From: CBFFRJ01 sp963530515
GTDB lineage: Bacteria > Pseudomonadota > Gammaproteobacteria > Enterobacterales > Enterobacteriaceae
Assembly: GCA_963530515.1 (NCBI GenBank)
Contig: CAUSEC010000017.1
Span: 55,329-119,328 of the forward strand
Direction: 5' to 3'
DNA: 64,000 nucleotides
Shown: positions 35,699-44,392 of the stretch, piece by piece
Layout of the letters: each line of letters opens with the position of its first letter
Numbering within the stretch: the stretch's first letter is position 1
The notes under the pieces: generated by a model
What the model was told of the DNA's origin: nothing
The model's input: only the letters and a program-made list of their open reading frames with translations
The model's database searches: none
Translations under genes and position numbers: made by a program

Positions 35699-36346
35699 AT
35701 GGAAACACTTCACTACATGATGGATAACTGGGGCTACCTGGCGAACCTGACCTTCCAGCATCTTTGGCTGGTGCTGCTCGCCGTGGGGATGGCGATTGTT
35801 ATCGGCGTTCCGCTGGGCATTCTGATTGTGCGCCACAAATGGCTGGCCACCCCGGTTCTGGGACTGGCAACCCTGGTGCTGACCATTCCGTCCATTGCCC
35901 TGTTCGGCCTGATGATCCCGGTGTTTTCTCTGGTAGGACAAGGGATTGGCGCCCTGCCCGCTATCACCGCCGTGTTCCTGTACTCACTGCTGCCGATTGT
36001 GCGTAACACCCACACCGCACTCGACAGCCTGCCGCCAGGCCTGCGTGAAGCCGGTCGTGGTATCGGCATGACTTTCTGGCAGCGTCTGCGCTGGGTAGAA
36101 ATCCCGATGGCGCTGCCGGTGATTTTCGGGGGTATTCGTACCGCCGTGGTGATGAACATTGGCGTGATGGCGATTGCCGCCGTGATTGGCGCAGGCGGCC
36201 TTGGGCTGCTGTTACTTAACGGCATCGGCGGCAGCGACATTCGTATGTTGATTGCCGGTGCACTGATGATTTGTTTGCTGGCCATCGTACTTGACTGGTT
36301 ACTGCACCGTTTACAGGTGGTTCTGACACCGAAGGGGATTCGATAA
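35699..36346 (+). CDS. osmW: OsmU osmoprotectant ABC transporter permease (OsmW)
   Basis: A 215-residue permease with five to six membrane segments and the EAA-like loop LREAGRGIGMTFWQRLRWVE. It resembles OsmY and probably forms a heterodimeric channel with it. GGAGAG precedes the ATG. Its stop shares one base with the osmV start (TAATG), so the two are translationally coupled. Confidence 0.88.
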   Translation: METLHYMMDNWGYLANLTFQHLWLVLLAVGMAIVIGVPLGILIVRHKWLATPVLGLATLVLTIPSIALFGLMIPVFSLVGQGIGALPAITAVFLYSLLPIVRNTHTALDSLPPGLREAGRGIGMTFWQRLRWVEIPMALPVIFGGIRTAVVMNIGVMAIAAVIGAGGLGLLLLNGIGGSDIRMLIAGALMICLLAIVLDWLLHRLQVVLTPKGIR

Positions 36347-37494
36347 TGATTAAACTGGAAAATCTGACCAAGCAATTTAAGCAGAAAAACGGCCAGGCGA
36401 TGAACGCTGTCGACAACGTCAACCTCAACGTGCCGGAAGGCGAAATGTGTGTGCTGTTGGGGCCATCCGGGTGCGGTAAAACCACCACCCTGAAGATGAT
36501 CAACCGCCTGATTATGCCGAGCAGCGGCAAGATCCTGATTAACGACAAAGACACCAGCGACATGGATATCGTCACCCTGCGCCGCAACATTGGCTACGTC
36601 ATCCAGCAGATAGGTTTGTTCCCGAACATGACCATCGAGGAGAACATCACCGTTGTGCCGCGCATGCTGGGCTGGGACAAAGCCAAATGTAAAACGCGTG
36701 CTGAAGAGTTGATGGACATGGTGGCGATGGACTCAAAAAAATTCCTCAGCCGCTACCCGCGCGAAATGTCCGGCGGTCAGCAGCAACGTATCGGGGTGAT
36801 TCGTGCCCTTGCGGCGGATCCGCCGGTGCTGCTGATGGATGAACCCTTCGGCGCGGTCGACCCGATTAACCGTGAAGTGATTCAAAACCAGTTCCTTGAG
36901 ATGCAGCGTGCGCTGAAAAAAACCGTCATGCTGGTCAGTCACGATATCGATGAAGCGCTGAAGCTCGGCGACCGTATTGCGGTGTTCCGCCAGGGGCGTA
37001 TCGTGCAGTGTGCCAGCCCGGATGAGCTGTTAGCCAAACCGGCGAACGAATTTGTGGGCTCGTTTGTGGGCCAGGATCGCACGCTCAAACGCCTGCTGCT
37101 GGTCTCCGCGGGGGATGTTACCGACAAGCAGCCGACCCTCACCGTGCGGGAAACCACCTCCGCCGCCGACGCCTTTGCCATGATGGACGATAACGATATT
37201 CGCGCCATTACCGTGGTGGACGGCGAAGGTAAGCCGTTGGGCTTTGTGAAACGCCGTGAAGCACGCGGGGCGCAAAACAGTTGTGCAGACCTGCTTCACC
37301 CGTTCCGCATCACCGGGAAAGCCGAAGACAACCTGCGTATTGTGCTGTCGAGATTGTATGAAAGTAACACCAGCTGGATGCCGATTGTGGATGAAGGCGG
37401 GCGCTACAACGGGGAGATTTCGCAGGATTATATTGCTGAATACTTAAGTTCCGGGCGCACCCGCCGCGAGCTGAATATTCATAGTGATGCCTGA
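36346..37494 (+). CDS. osmV: OsmU ABC transporter ATPase with CBS domain
   Basis: A 382-residue ATPase. Walker A is GPSGCGKTT (about residues 39-47), the signature is MSGGQQQR (about 142), and Walker B is VLLMDEP. Residues about 250-375 form a CBS-type regulatory region (ADAFAMMDDNDIRAITVVD), which in related importers senses ionic strength. A hairpin at 37512-37538 follows, between it and convergent bioD2. Confidence 0.92.
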   Translation: MIKLENLTKQFKQKNGQAMNAVDNVNLNVPEGEMCVLLGPSGCGKTTTLKMINRLIMPSSGKILINDKDTSDMDIVTLRRNIGYVIQQIGLFPNMTIEENITVVPRMLGWDKAKCKTRAEELMDMVAMDSKKFLSRYPREMSGGQQQRIGVIRALAADPPVLLMDEPFGAVDPINREVIQNQFLEMQRALKKTVMLVSHDIDEALKLGDRIAVFRQGRIVQCASPDELLAKPANEFVGSFVGQDRTLKRLLLVSAGDVTDKQPTLTVRETTSAADAFAMMDDNDIRAITVVDGEGKPLGFVKRREARGAQNSCADLLHPFRITGKAEDNLRIVLSRLYESNTSWMPIVDEGGRYNGEISQDYIAEYLSSGRTRRELNIHSDA

Positions 37495-37511
37495 TAATTA
37501 ACGCGACGCTG

Positions 37512-37538
37512 GCCCCTCTTCCTGTGAGGTAGAGGGGC
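37512..37538. terminator. Hairpin between convergent osmV and the bioD paralogue
   Basis: GCCCCTCT-T-CCT-GTG-AGG-T-AGAGGGGC is an 11-bp stem with a single T/T mismatch and three-base loop. No T-run follows, so it may be a 3'-end stabiliser rather than an intrinsic terminator. Confidence 0.55.
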
Positions 37539-37548
37539 TGGAAAATAC

Positions 37549-38244
37549 TCAGGCCAGAATACGCTCGGCCACCAGCATGCCGTTTGCCATTGTCAGATTA
37601 ATGTACTGCGACAGCTCGCGTTGCTCGGCGCGAGGCAAATACGGTAACTCACCCACCAGCGGCGCGGGCAGTTTGCGGCTCAGCACATTGATGATTTCTG
37701 CGTAATGCGCAAGGCCGGGGTTAATGCGGTTCGCTACCCAGCCAATTAACGGCAGCCCGTCGCTGGCAATAGCCTGAGCGGTCAACAGGGCATGGTTAAT
37801 ACAGCCTTCCTGAATACCCACCACCATCACTACCGCCATCTGCTCCTGCACGACCCATTCAGAAAGCGGACGCAGATCGTTCATCAGACTGCGCCAGCCC
37901 CCTGTCCCTTCCACCACCACATGATCAACCCGGTCGCACAGGTGCGCCAGGCCGTTAGACAGCATGGTGTAATTAATAGGAAAACTATGGGCAACGCTGC
38001 TTTCGTCTTCACTCAGCGCGATGGGATTGACTGCTGAATAAGGTAACTCTATGGACGACACGCTCTGCAGGACCATCGCATCTTTATTGCGCAGCCCCTC
38101 TGGCGTCTCTTTACTCCCTTTAGCGACCGGCTTGTAACCCGCGACGGTTCTGCCACTGGCCGCCAGCGCCTGAAGCAGTGCGCGGGACACAACTGTCTTT
38201 CCGACAGAGGTATCAGTACCCGTTACAAAGAAACGCTTAAGCAT
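37549..38244 (-). CDS. bioD: Dethiobiotin synthetase paralogue BioD2 (YnfK)
   Basis: A 231-residue P-loop protein. The FVTGTDTSVGKTVVSRALLQ start holds the ATP and diaminopelargonate-binding loop. It matches E. coli YnfK, the second BioD enzyme outside the bio operon. The start at 38244 gives the MLKRFF start; the ORF extends four codons upstream. It is next to mlc on the same strand, as in E. coli. Confidence 0.93.
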   Translation of the reverse strand: MLKRFFVTGTDTSVGKTVVSRALLQALAASGRTVAGYKPVAKGSKETPEGLRNKDAMVLQSVSSIELPYSAVNPIALSEDESSVAHSFPINYTMLSNGLAHLCDRVDHVVVEGTGGWRSLMNDLRPLSEWVVQEQMAVVMVVGIQEGCINHALLTAQAIASDGLPLIGWVANRINPGLAHYAEIINVLSRKLPAPLVGELPYLPRAEQRELSQYINLTMANGMLVAERILA

Positions 38245-38369
38245 CGCTAACTCCACCGTTTTGCCACGAAAATATAAATCAGGAAAATAATTCAGTGGCG
38301 AAAGTCTACGTCAGGCACATTTAGCCCGGCTTGAGATAGCGCAATCTTTATGACAACAGTGAAAAAATG

Positions 38370-39590
38370 TTAACCCTGTAACAATCTGATTAGCAGCGAG
38401 CCGTTATACATCGCGTCTTTGACCAGCGCCGCCCCTGCCATGGTGCCCTGGTTGGTAAATTGCGTGCTTTCAACGGCAATATGTTTGCTGTAGGCCGGAA
38501 GCGCCTGCTGGCGGATACAGTCGGCAATGGCGGGAAAGAGGATGTCTGCCGCTTTACTCAGCGGCGAACCGATAAGAATCTTTTGTGGATTGAATAAATT
38601 CACCATGATGGCCAGAATACGCCCGACGTTCGCCCCGACACCGCTGATGATATCTTTCGCCAGCAGATCGCCCTGCCGGGCGGCGTCACACAGAGACTCA
38701 ACGGTCAAAGGCTGCTGGTGCAGCATCGAACTCATGGACTGGCTCATGCGCAGTTGCGCCAGTTCCAGCACGCTTTCTACGCTGGCGATGGTCTCCAGAC
38801 AGCCGTGGTTACCGCAGTAACAGCGCTTGCCGTACGGGTCCACCTGGGTGTGCCCAATCTCCACCAGGCTACTGCTGCCCGCGTGCAGCAGGCGGCCATC
38901 GGTAATGACACCGGCACCGACGTTATGATCGATAACCACCTGAATCACGTCACGCGCCCCGCGCGAAGCCCCGAACAGCGCTTCTGCCATGGTCCAGGCA
39001 CTGATGTCGTGCTGAACGTACACCGGCACACCGGTGTGCTTTTCCAGCGCTTCACCCAGTGGCATGTCTTTCACGTCTTCATAGAACGGCATGCGATGCA
39101 CAATGCCGTTCTCGGTATCAATAATGCCCGGCAGCGTAATGGCAATGGCGGTCAGACGTTCCAGCTTCTGGGTATGGCGGGTAAAGAAGGTGTCGATATG
39201 CGCAATGATGCGCTCAAGCAGCGGGATTTCATCGGAAAGGGGCAGTTCACGCTGCTCCTCAACCACCAGCTTGCTGCTCAGATCGCGCAGCGAGAGATAA
39301 ATCTCCCCGCGACTGATGCGTAAAGAGAGATAGTGCCAGGCTTCGGTCTCCACCATCAGCCCGACGGCCGGGCGCCCACGGCTGCCAGGCTCCTGGATTT
39401 CGGTTTCCTGCACCAGGTGTGCTTCGAGCATTTCGCGCACAATCTTGGTAATACTGGCGGGCGCAAGCTGGGCCAGTCGGGAGAGATCGATGCGCGACAC
39501 CGGGCCAAGCTGATCAATAAGGCGATACACTGCCCCTGCGTTGGTCTGCTTAATTTGATCAATGTGACCAGGCTGACTATCAGCAACCAC
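38370..39590 (-). CDS. mlc: Glucose-responsive repressor Mlc
   Basis: A 406-residue ROK-family repressor, the same length as E. coli Mlc. It has an N-terminal helix-turn-helix (SRIDLSRLAQLAPASITKIV), a ROK sugar-kinase-like domain and the zinc motif CYCGNHGCLE. It starts with a GTG, as in E. coli. Mlc represses ptsG, ptsHI, manXYZ and malT and is sequestered by dephosphorylated PtsG. A matching operator sits upstream. Confidence 0.97.
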   Translation of the reverse strand: MVADSQPGHIDQIKQTNAGAVYRLIDQLGPVSRIDLSRLAQLAPASITKIVREMLEAHLVQETEIQEPGSRGRPAVGLMVETEAWHYLSLRISRGEIYLSLRDLSSKLVVEEQRELPLSDEIPLLERIIAHIDTFFTRHTQKLERLTAIAITLPGIIDTENGIVHRMPFYEDVKDMPLGEALEKHTGVPVYVQHDISAWTMAEALFGASRGARDVIQVVIDHNVGAGVITDGRLLHAGSSSLVEIGHTQVDPYGKRCYCGNHGCLETIASVESVLELAQLRMSQSMSSMLHQQPLTVESLCDAARQGDLLAKDIISGVGANVGRILAIMVNLFNPQKILIGSPLSKAADILFPAIADCIRQQALPAYSKHIAVESTQFTNQGTMAGAALVKDAMYNGSLLIRLLQG

Positions 39591-39602
39591 CTAAGACTCC
39601 CT

Positions 39603-39623
39603 TTATTTTTGAGCTCGAAATAA
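39603..39623. promoter_or_regulatory. Mlc operator upstream of mlc (autoregulation)
   Basis: TTATTT-N9-AAATAA is a perfect inverted repeat 13 bp before the GTG start. It fits the Mlc/NagC operator form and the known self-repression of mlc in E. coli. Confidence 0.78.
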
Positions 39624-39720
39624 ACTTTTTGATATGGTGAAGCACTTCAACACTCGCCGTCAAATATTTACGTAGCCTTGTGATTTACAGCACATTTTAC
39701 AGGGCCAATCTGCACGTTTT

Positions 39721-40617
39721 TTACCCATTCACTGCCGTAATGAGTTTTTGTTTGAAACGCTGTGCCGCCGTTCCCTGTTCACGGTGTTTTGCCCACACCA
39801 GCCACATTTCCGAAACCGCATCTTCTTCGACGATCGGTACCCAGCGAATCTCATCGAGCTGCACGCGGCGAAATGAAGCGGGCAAAATCGATACGCCCAG
39901 CCCGGCAGCCACCAGTCCGACAATGGTCATCGCTTCCCCCACCTCCTGAGTGATGGTCGGCGTCAGGTTATAGCGTCGCAACATTCCCAGAATCTCGTCA
40001 TACAGCCCGGTGCCGACATGCGGGTCGAAAAAGACAAAGGGCTCACGCGCCAGCTCCACCAGCGACACGCCGGGTTTGGCAGCCAGCGGGTGGTCGCGAT
40101 GAATCATCGCCAGCAGCGGTTCACGCAGGATCACTTCCCAGGCCAGCGTTTCCGGCAGCAAGGTGTTACGCATTAACCCCAGCTCCAGCCCACCGTCATT
40201 GAGCGGCGCTATCTGTTCACGGGTGTTGATTTCCCGCGTCTGAATATGCACATCCGGGTAGCGCTGGCGAAAGGACGAGAGGGTATCGGAAACGGCTTTG
40301 ATAAAGGGGGCTGATGAGGTAAAGCCGATACGCAGCTCCCCCGTTTCCCCCTGATGCAGACGCGCTGCGCGGGCGGCCGCCTCCTCCACCTGGCTTAAAA
40401 TCTGGCGGCTGTCGGCGAGAAACTGTCGCCCGGCGGGCGTCAGGGTCACGCTACGGTTGGTACGGGCCAGTAATCGGGCGCCTATCTGTTGTTCCAGAAT
40501 CTGAATTTGCTGGCTGAGCGGCGGCTGAGAAATATTCAGCCGCGCTGCCGCATGCCCGAAGTGGAGTTCTTCTGCGACCGCAATGAAATAGCGCAGATGA
40601 CGAAGTTCAATATTCAT
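39721..40617 (-). CDS. ynfL: LysR-family regulator YnfL
   Basis: A 298-residue LysR regulator close in length to E. coli YnfL (297). The N-terminal HTH (HFGHAAARLNISQPPLSQQI) and a CatR/BenM-like effector domain are visible. It is divergent from ynfM with about 108 bp between, which contains AT-rich inverted-repeat sequence; it very likely controls ynfM. Confidence 0.92.
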   Translation of the reverse strand: MNIELRHLRYFIAVAEELHFGHAAARLNISQPPLSQQIQILEQQIGARLLARTNRSVTLTPAGRQFLADSRQILSQVEEAAARAARLHQGETGELRIGFTSSAPFIKAVSDTLSSFRQRYPDVHIQTREINTREQIAPLNDGGLELGLMRNTLLPETLAWEVILREPLLAMIHRDHPLAAKPGVSLVELAREPFVFFDPHVGTGLYDEILGMLRRYNLTPTITQEVGEAMTIVGLVAAGLGVSILPASFRRVQLDEIRWVPIVEEDAVSEMWLVWAKHREQGTAAQRFKQKLITAVNG

Positions 40618-40725
40618 ATTTTAAACATATCAATTGAGACTATTAATATATTAGACAGAATATTTTGTGTTTCATACCCTTAATGTTATCCCCGTCTTAT
40701 CGGGATACCCATTTAAGGACAAAAA

Positions 40726-41976
40726 GTGAGCCGTACATCAACCGTCGATACCCTCCCTGTCAGTGGTGCCGACGACACCGCCCGTGCATTACCGACCCAA
40801 TACATTAAACGTGGTACTCCCCAATTTATGCGCGTCACCCTGGCCCTCTTCTCGGCCGGACTGGCAACCTTTGCGCTGCTCTACTGCGTGCAGCCCATCC
40901 TGCCGGTGCTGTCGCAAGAGTTTGGGATCTCTCCCGCCAGCAGCAGTATCTCCCTGTCCATTTCTACCGCCATGCTGGCGATTGGCCTGCTCTTTACCGG
41001 CCCGTTGTCTGATGCCATCGGGCGCAAAAAAGTGATGGTGACGGCGCTGTTACTCGCCTCCTGCTGCACGCTGTTGTCCACCATGATGACCAGCTGGCAC
41101 GGCATTCTGGTGATGCGCGCCCTGCTGGGGCTTTCGCTGAGCGGCGTCGCGGCAGTCGCGATGACCTATCTTAGCGAAGAGATCCACCCAAGCTTCGTGG
41201 CCTTCTCCATGGGGTTGTACATCAGCGGGAACTCGATTGGCGGAATGAGCGGCCGCCTGCTGAGCGGGGTCTTCACCGACTTCTTTAACTGGCGCATTGC
41301 ACTCGCTGCCATTGGCTGTTTCGCGCTGGCCTCCGCCCTGATGTTCTGGCGCATCCTGCCGGAATCGCGCCATTTCCGCCCTTCTTCGCTACGCCCGCGC
41401 ACACTGATGATTAATTTCCGTCTGCACTGGCGCGATCGCGGTCTGCCGCTGTTGTTCCTCGAAGGTTTCCTGCTGATGGGATCTTTCGTGACGCTGTTTA
41501 ACTACATTGGCTATCGCCTGATGGCATCGCCCTGGATGCTGAGCCAGGCTATCGTGGGCCTGCTTTCCGTGGCTTATCTGACCGGGACGTGGAGTTCGCC
41601 CAAAGCGGGTGCCATGACGGCAAAATACGGTCGTGGTCCGGTGATGATTGGCTCCATCGCCATTATGCTCACCGGTTTATTACTGACGCTGATTTCCTCC
41701 CTTTGGGTCATTTTTGCGGGCATGCTGCTGTTTACGGCTGGATTCTTTGCCTCCCACTCGGTCGCCAGCAGCTGGATTGGCCCACGCGCGCGGCGCGCCA
41801 AAGGCCAGGCATCGTCACTGTACCTGTTCAGTTATTATCTCGGTTCGAGCATTGCGGGTACGCTGGGGGGCGTGTTCTGGCATAACTACGGCTGGAACGG
41901 GGTTGGCGCGTTTATCGCGTCAATGCTGGTGGTGGCGCTGATTGTGGGCAAACACATCCATCGCCGTTTACATTAA
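40726..41976 (+). CDS. ynfM: MFS transporter YnfM
   Basis: A 416-residue major facilitator protein that starts with a GTG preceded by AAGGAC. It has the family motifs FTGPLSDAIGRKKVM and LSLSGVAAVAMTYLSEE, and matches E. coli YnfM (arabinose-efflux-like group). The substrate is unproven. A GC hairpin (GCCCCG/CGGGGC, 41992-42009) follows without a T-run. The genes that follow here do not match E. coli, where asr comes next. Confidence 0.93.
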   Translation: MSRTSTVDTLPVSGADDTARALPTQYIKRGTPQFMRVTLALFSAGLATFALLYCVQPILPVLSQEFGISPASSSISLSISTAMLAIGLLFTGPLSDAIGRKKVMVTALLLASCCTLLSTMMTSWHGILVMRALLGLSLSGVAAVAMTYLSEEIHPSFVAFSMGLYISGNSIGGMSGRLLSGVFTDFFNWRIALAAIGCFALASALMFWRILPESRHFRPSSLRPRTLMINFRLHWRDRGLPLLFLEGFLLMGSFVTLFNYIGYRLMASPWMLSQAIVGLLSVAYLTGTWSSPKAGAMTAKYGRGPVMIGSIAIMLTGLLLTLISSLWVIFAGMLLFTAGFFASHSVASSWIGPRARRAKGQASSLYLFSYYLGSSIAGTLGGVFWHNYGWNGVGAFIASMLVVALIVGKHIHRRLH

Positions 41977-42033
41977 ACGGTGTCAACGGAAGCCCCGTGA
42001 CTGCGGGGCGGATGTTGCTCCGGGCCTGACAGA

Positions 42034-42126
42034 CTAGAACATCCCCATCACTGACGATGCACCAATCAACTCTCTTACTGCATCAAGCGCCATCAGAGCA
42101 AACATAACCCAAACAAACGGATTCAT
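42034..42126 (-). CDS. Possible 30-residue membrane peptide
   Basis: A short minus-strand frame encodes a 30-residue hydrophobic peptide (MNPFVWVMFALMALDAVREL, then ten more residues). Residues 3-15 could span or dock to the membrane. The only upstream match to a ribosome-binding site is a weak GGTG eight bases before the ATG. It fills most of an otherwise empty gap between ynfM and uvsE. No family is recognised; it resembles the small single-span proteins common in enterobacteria. The remaining gap (42127-42324) has no clear gene. Confidence 0.4.
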   Translation of the reverse strand: MNPFVWVMFALMALDAVRELIGASSVMGMF

Positions 42127-42324
42127 AGATTACACCGCGTGGCTGATTTGCGTTCTGAAGCTAAGACTTCTTTATTATGGTTTGCCGGATGACTCTTCGC
42201 TAAGAAACCCGTCCTGGTTGTGGCCGTTATCGTCATTCTTCATATTCGCCCTTCTGACTATTGATGCTATCAATGCATTTATCAGCACCTGCTACACTCA
42301 AAGGCGTTTAATAACGGGGGATGC

Positions 42325-43284
42325 ATGAAATTAGGCTTTGCGTGTAAGTTTCTGGATGCAGAATTCAAACAACCTTTTCCTTTCAAATCGACAACGCGCA
42401 CCCGCTTTCTGAGTCTGGGAAGCGAAGAGAAAACCGCGCTGTTACGCGACCTGTCGATGACCAATTTACGCCATCTTTACCTCACCCTGGCGCAGCTCGC
42501 CACTCAGCCGCCCGCTCTTCGGATGATGCGCATTGGCAGCGATCTCCTGCCCCTTTTTACCGTGCCGGAAGCCCGCGTGCGATACCAGGCACTGTTGAGC
42601 GACCTTCTCCCGCTGTTCAGGCAGTGCGGCGAATTTGCCCGCGCCCACGACATCCGTCTCTCTTTTCATCCTGGTCAGTACTCGGTGCTCGCCTCAGACA
42701 ACCCGCAGGTGGTGGAGCGTGCGCTGGAAGATGTGGAGTATCACGCGCTCTGTGCCGTTCATATGGGCTATGGCCGAACCTTTCAGGACTTTAAAATCAA
42801 CATCCACATGAATGGTAAAGCGGGCATTGCGGGTTTCAGGCAGGCGTTTGGCCAGCTCAGCCCTGAAGCGAGGCTGATGCTGACGGTGGAGAATGATGAA
42901 ATATCCTGCTCGCTGAACGACGTGTTGCAGGCGGGCGAGCTCTGCCCGATTGTGCTCGATATCCATCACCACTGGGTAAAAGAGAACGTCTTTATTGAGC
43001 CGGGCGATCCGCGCATTGCCCGGATTCTGGAGGCCTGGCGTGGCGTGCGCCCTGTCTTGCACTACTCGATGTCGCAGGAAGGAGTGATCCCCGTAGCCGG
43101 TTTTCCTGATCAGGCAACACTGGGCGTACCTAAGAGCAAACTGCGGGCGCATTCTGATTTCTATTTCAATCCCACCCTCAACGACTGGGCGCTCTCCTTT
43201 ACCGGTTTCGACATCATGTGCGAAGTCAAAATGAAAAATATCGCCCGCGATGCGCTCTGGCGCACGACCTTATCGGGAAAATAG
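42325..43284 (+). CDS. uvsE: UV damage endonuclease UvsE (UvdE family)
   Basis: A 319-residue TIM-barrel endonuclease of the UVDE family. The start LGFACKFLDAE (family KLGYA-like), SFHPGQYSVLASDNP with metal-binding His, NIHMNGK, LTVENDE with a metal Glu, and LDIHHHW are its marks. It nicks 5' to UV dimers and abasic sites, an alternative to UvrABC. GGGGG lies just before the ATG. E. coli K-12 lacks this gene; it is known from a scattering of bacteria. Confidence 0.88.
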   Translation: MKLGFACKFLDAEFKQPFPFKSTTRTRFLSLGSEEKTALLRDLSMTNLRHLYLTLAQLATQPPALRMMRIGSDLLPLFTVPEARVRYQALLSDLLPLFRQCGEFARAHDIRLSFHPGQYSVLASDNPQVVERALEDVEYHALCAVHMGYGRTFQDFKINIHMNGKAGIAGFRQAFGQLSPEARLMLTVENDEISCSLNDVLQAGELCPIVLDIHHHWVKENVFIEPGDPRIARILEAWRGVRPVLHYSMSQEGVIPVAGFPDQATLGVPKSKLRAHSDFYFNPTLNDWALSFTGFDIMCEVKMKNIARDALWRTTLSGK

Positions 43285-43403
43285 CATGCCCGATCATGAT
43301 AGATAATGTTTATTAATGCAGCTTTTGATGCATATTCATTTGCCATGATGCTCGTTTATGATAGGTTTGAACCCTCTTTTGTTCAAACATTCCAGGAAAC
43401 ACC

Positions 43404-43922
43404 ATGAACACGCACCCGGTTGGGGACATTATTCTGTCCACTGAAGCGATTGCCCGCGGCGTCAGCGAGGTCGCGAGAGCCATTAATCAGGATTTTAGCG
43501 ACGCGGTAGTGGTAACCGTTGTGCCAGGCGGCACCTTCTTTACCGCCGATCTCACCCGTCAGCTCGCTTTCGATGTGCAGATGGACACGATTTCCTGCCC
43601 GCACACACCGGGCGATCGCAATAATGCATCGGAAATTGTCTACCACCAGAACATCAATATTCACAACAAGCACGTCATTCTCATTGATGATGCCATTGAA
43701 TCCGGCGGCACAATGAAGCGCCTGGTGGAACACATTTCGCATCATTATTCCCCGGCGTCGGTCTCCGTTGCCGTACTGTTTGTAAAACCAGGCCGCGTCA
43801 CCATCCCGGTGAAACAGTACTACGCCCTGGAAATGGAAAACGACGATCTGCTGATTGGCTATGGCATGCCGTGGGAAGGAAAATACCGCAATCTGCCTTT
43901 TGTTGCCCGCCTCGTAAAGTAA
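43404..43922 (+). CDS. Phosphoribosyltransferase (hypoxanthine-type)
   Basis: A 172-residue type I phosphoribosyltransferase. The PRPP loop is VILIDDAIESGGTMKRL (about residues 92-108) and the pyrophosphate loop region is VVTVVPGGTFFTADL. It is similar to Hpt in length and layout but clearly distinct from E. coli Hpt (HGPRT), so it probably salvages a purine base or a related one. AGGAAA precedes the ATG. It stands between uvsE and an MCP and may be a single unit. Confidence 0.83.
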   Translation: MNTHPVGDIILSTEAIARGVSEVARAINQDFSDAVVVTVVPGGTFFTADLTRQLAFDVQMDTISCPHTPGDRNNASEIVYHQNINIHNKHVILIDDAIESGGTMKRLVEHISHHYSPASVSVAVLFVKPGRVTIPVKQYYALEMENDDLLIGYGMPWEGKYRNLPFVARLVK

Positions 43923-44306
43923 GCTGGCGCAAAGGCCGTCAACACCGAAATCTTTTTTCCAGAAGACCCATTGAAAAAGTCCTGACGCCAGGTTTTTGGT
44001 TCAGGACCGATCACATTCACTACCTCCCAGGTATTACAACAACCTCCTTCCCCCTCCCTAAAATGCATTTCCCCTGCATCTTAAAACACGGTTTTTTAAA
44101 TTTAAGTGAAATTCTCAACATGCGAAAAATGAATAAGCGGGCAATGTTGTTAAAAGTAAATCAATTATGCTGAATCATATTTCGCTTAATTCAACAAAAA
44201 AACTGGATGGCTGATGGTTATTTCTACCGGATCGATCAATACATCGCCATTGATAGCCAAAAAGCTATCACAATTAACTTTACGAAAGTTTTAATCGATC
44301 AATCTC
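43923..44306. other. AT-rich intergenic region upstream of the chemoreceptor
   Basis: The gap from the phosphoribosyltransferase to the chemoreceptor is about 470 bp, AT-rich, with no convincing gene. Its right end holds the FliA-like promoter listed separately. A T-rich stretch and hairpin-like bases near 44040-44100 are not strong enough to call a terminator. Confidence 0.5.
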
Positions 44307-44333
44307 TAATTATTTACTTTTCCCTGCCGATAC
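44307..44333 (+). promoter_or_regulatory. FliA (sigma-28)-like promoter of the chemoreceptor
   Basis: TAATTATT - N11 - GCCGATAC. The -10 half matches the flagellar class-3 consensus GCCGATAA at seven of eight bases; the -35 half matches TAAAGTTT at five of eight, at the exact 11-base spacing. It lies about 60 bp before the start codon. Confidence 0.68.
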
Positions 44334-44392
44334 CAGATCAGTCGACAGAAGCTATGCACAGACAAAATGATTGACCTCACTAAGGAAAGGAA

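Noticed and set aside
42175..42243. A 22-codon hydrophilic minus-strand frame with AAGG upstream
   Set aside because: Too short, hydrophilic and without a second line of evidence.
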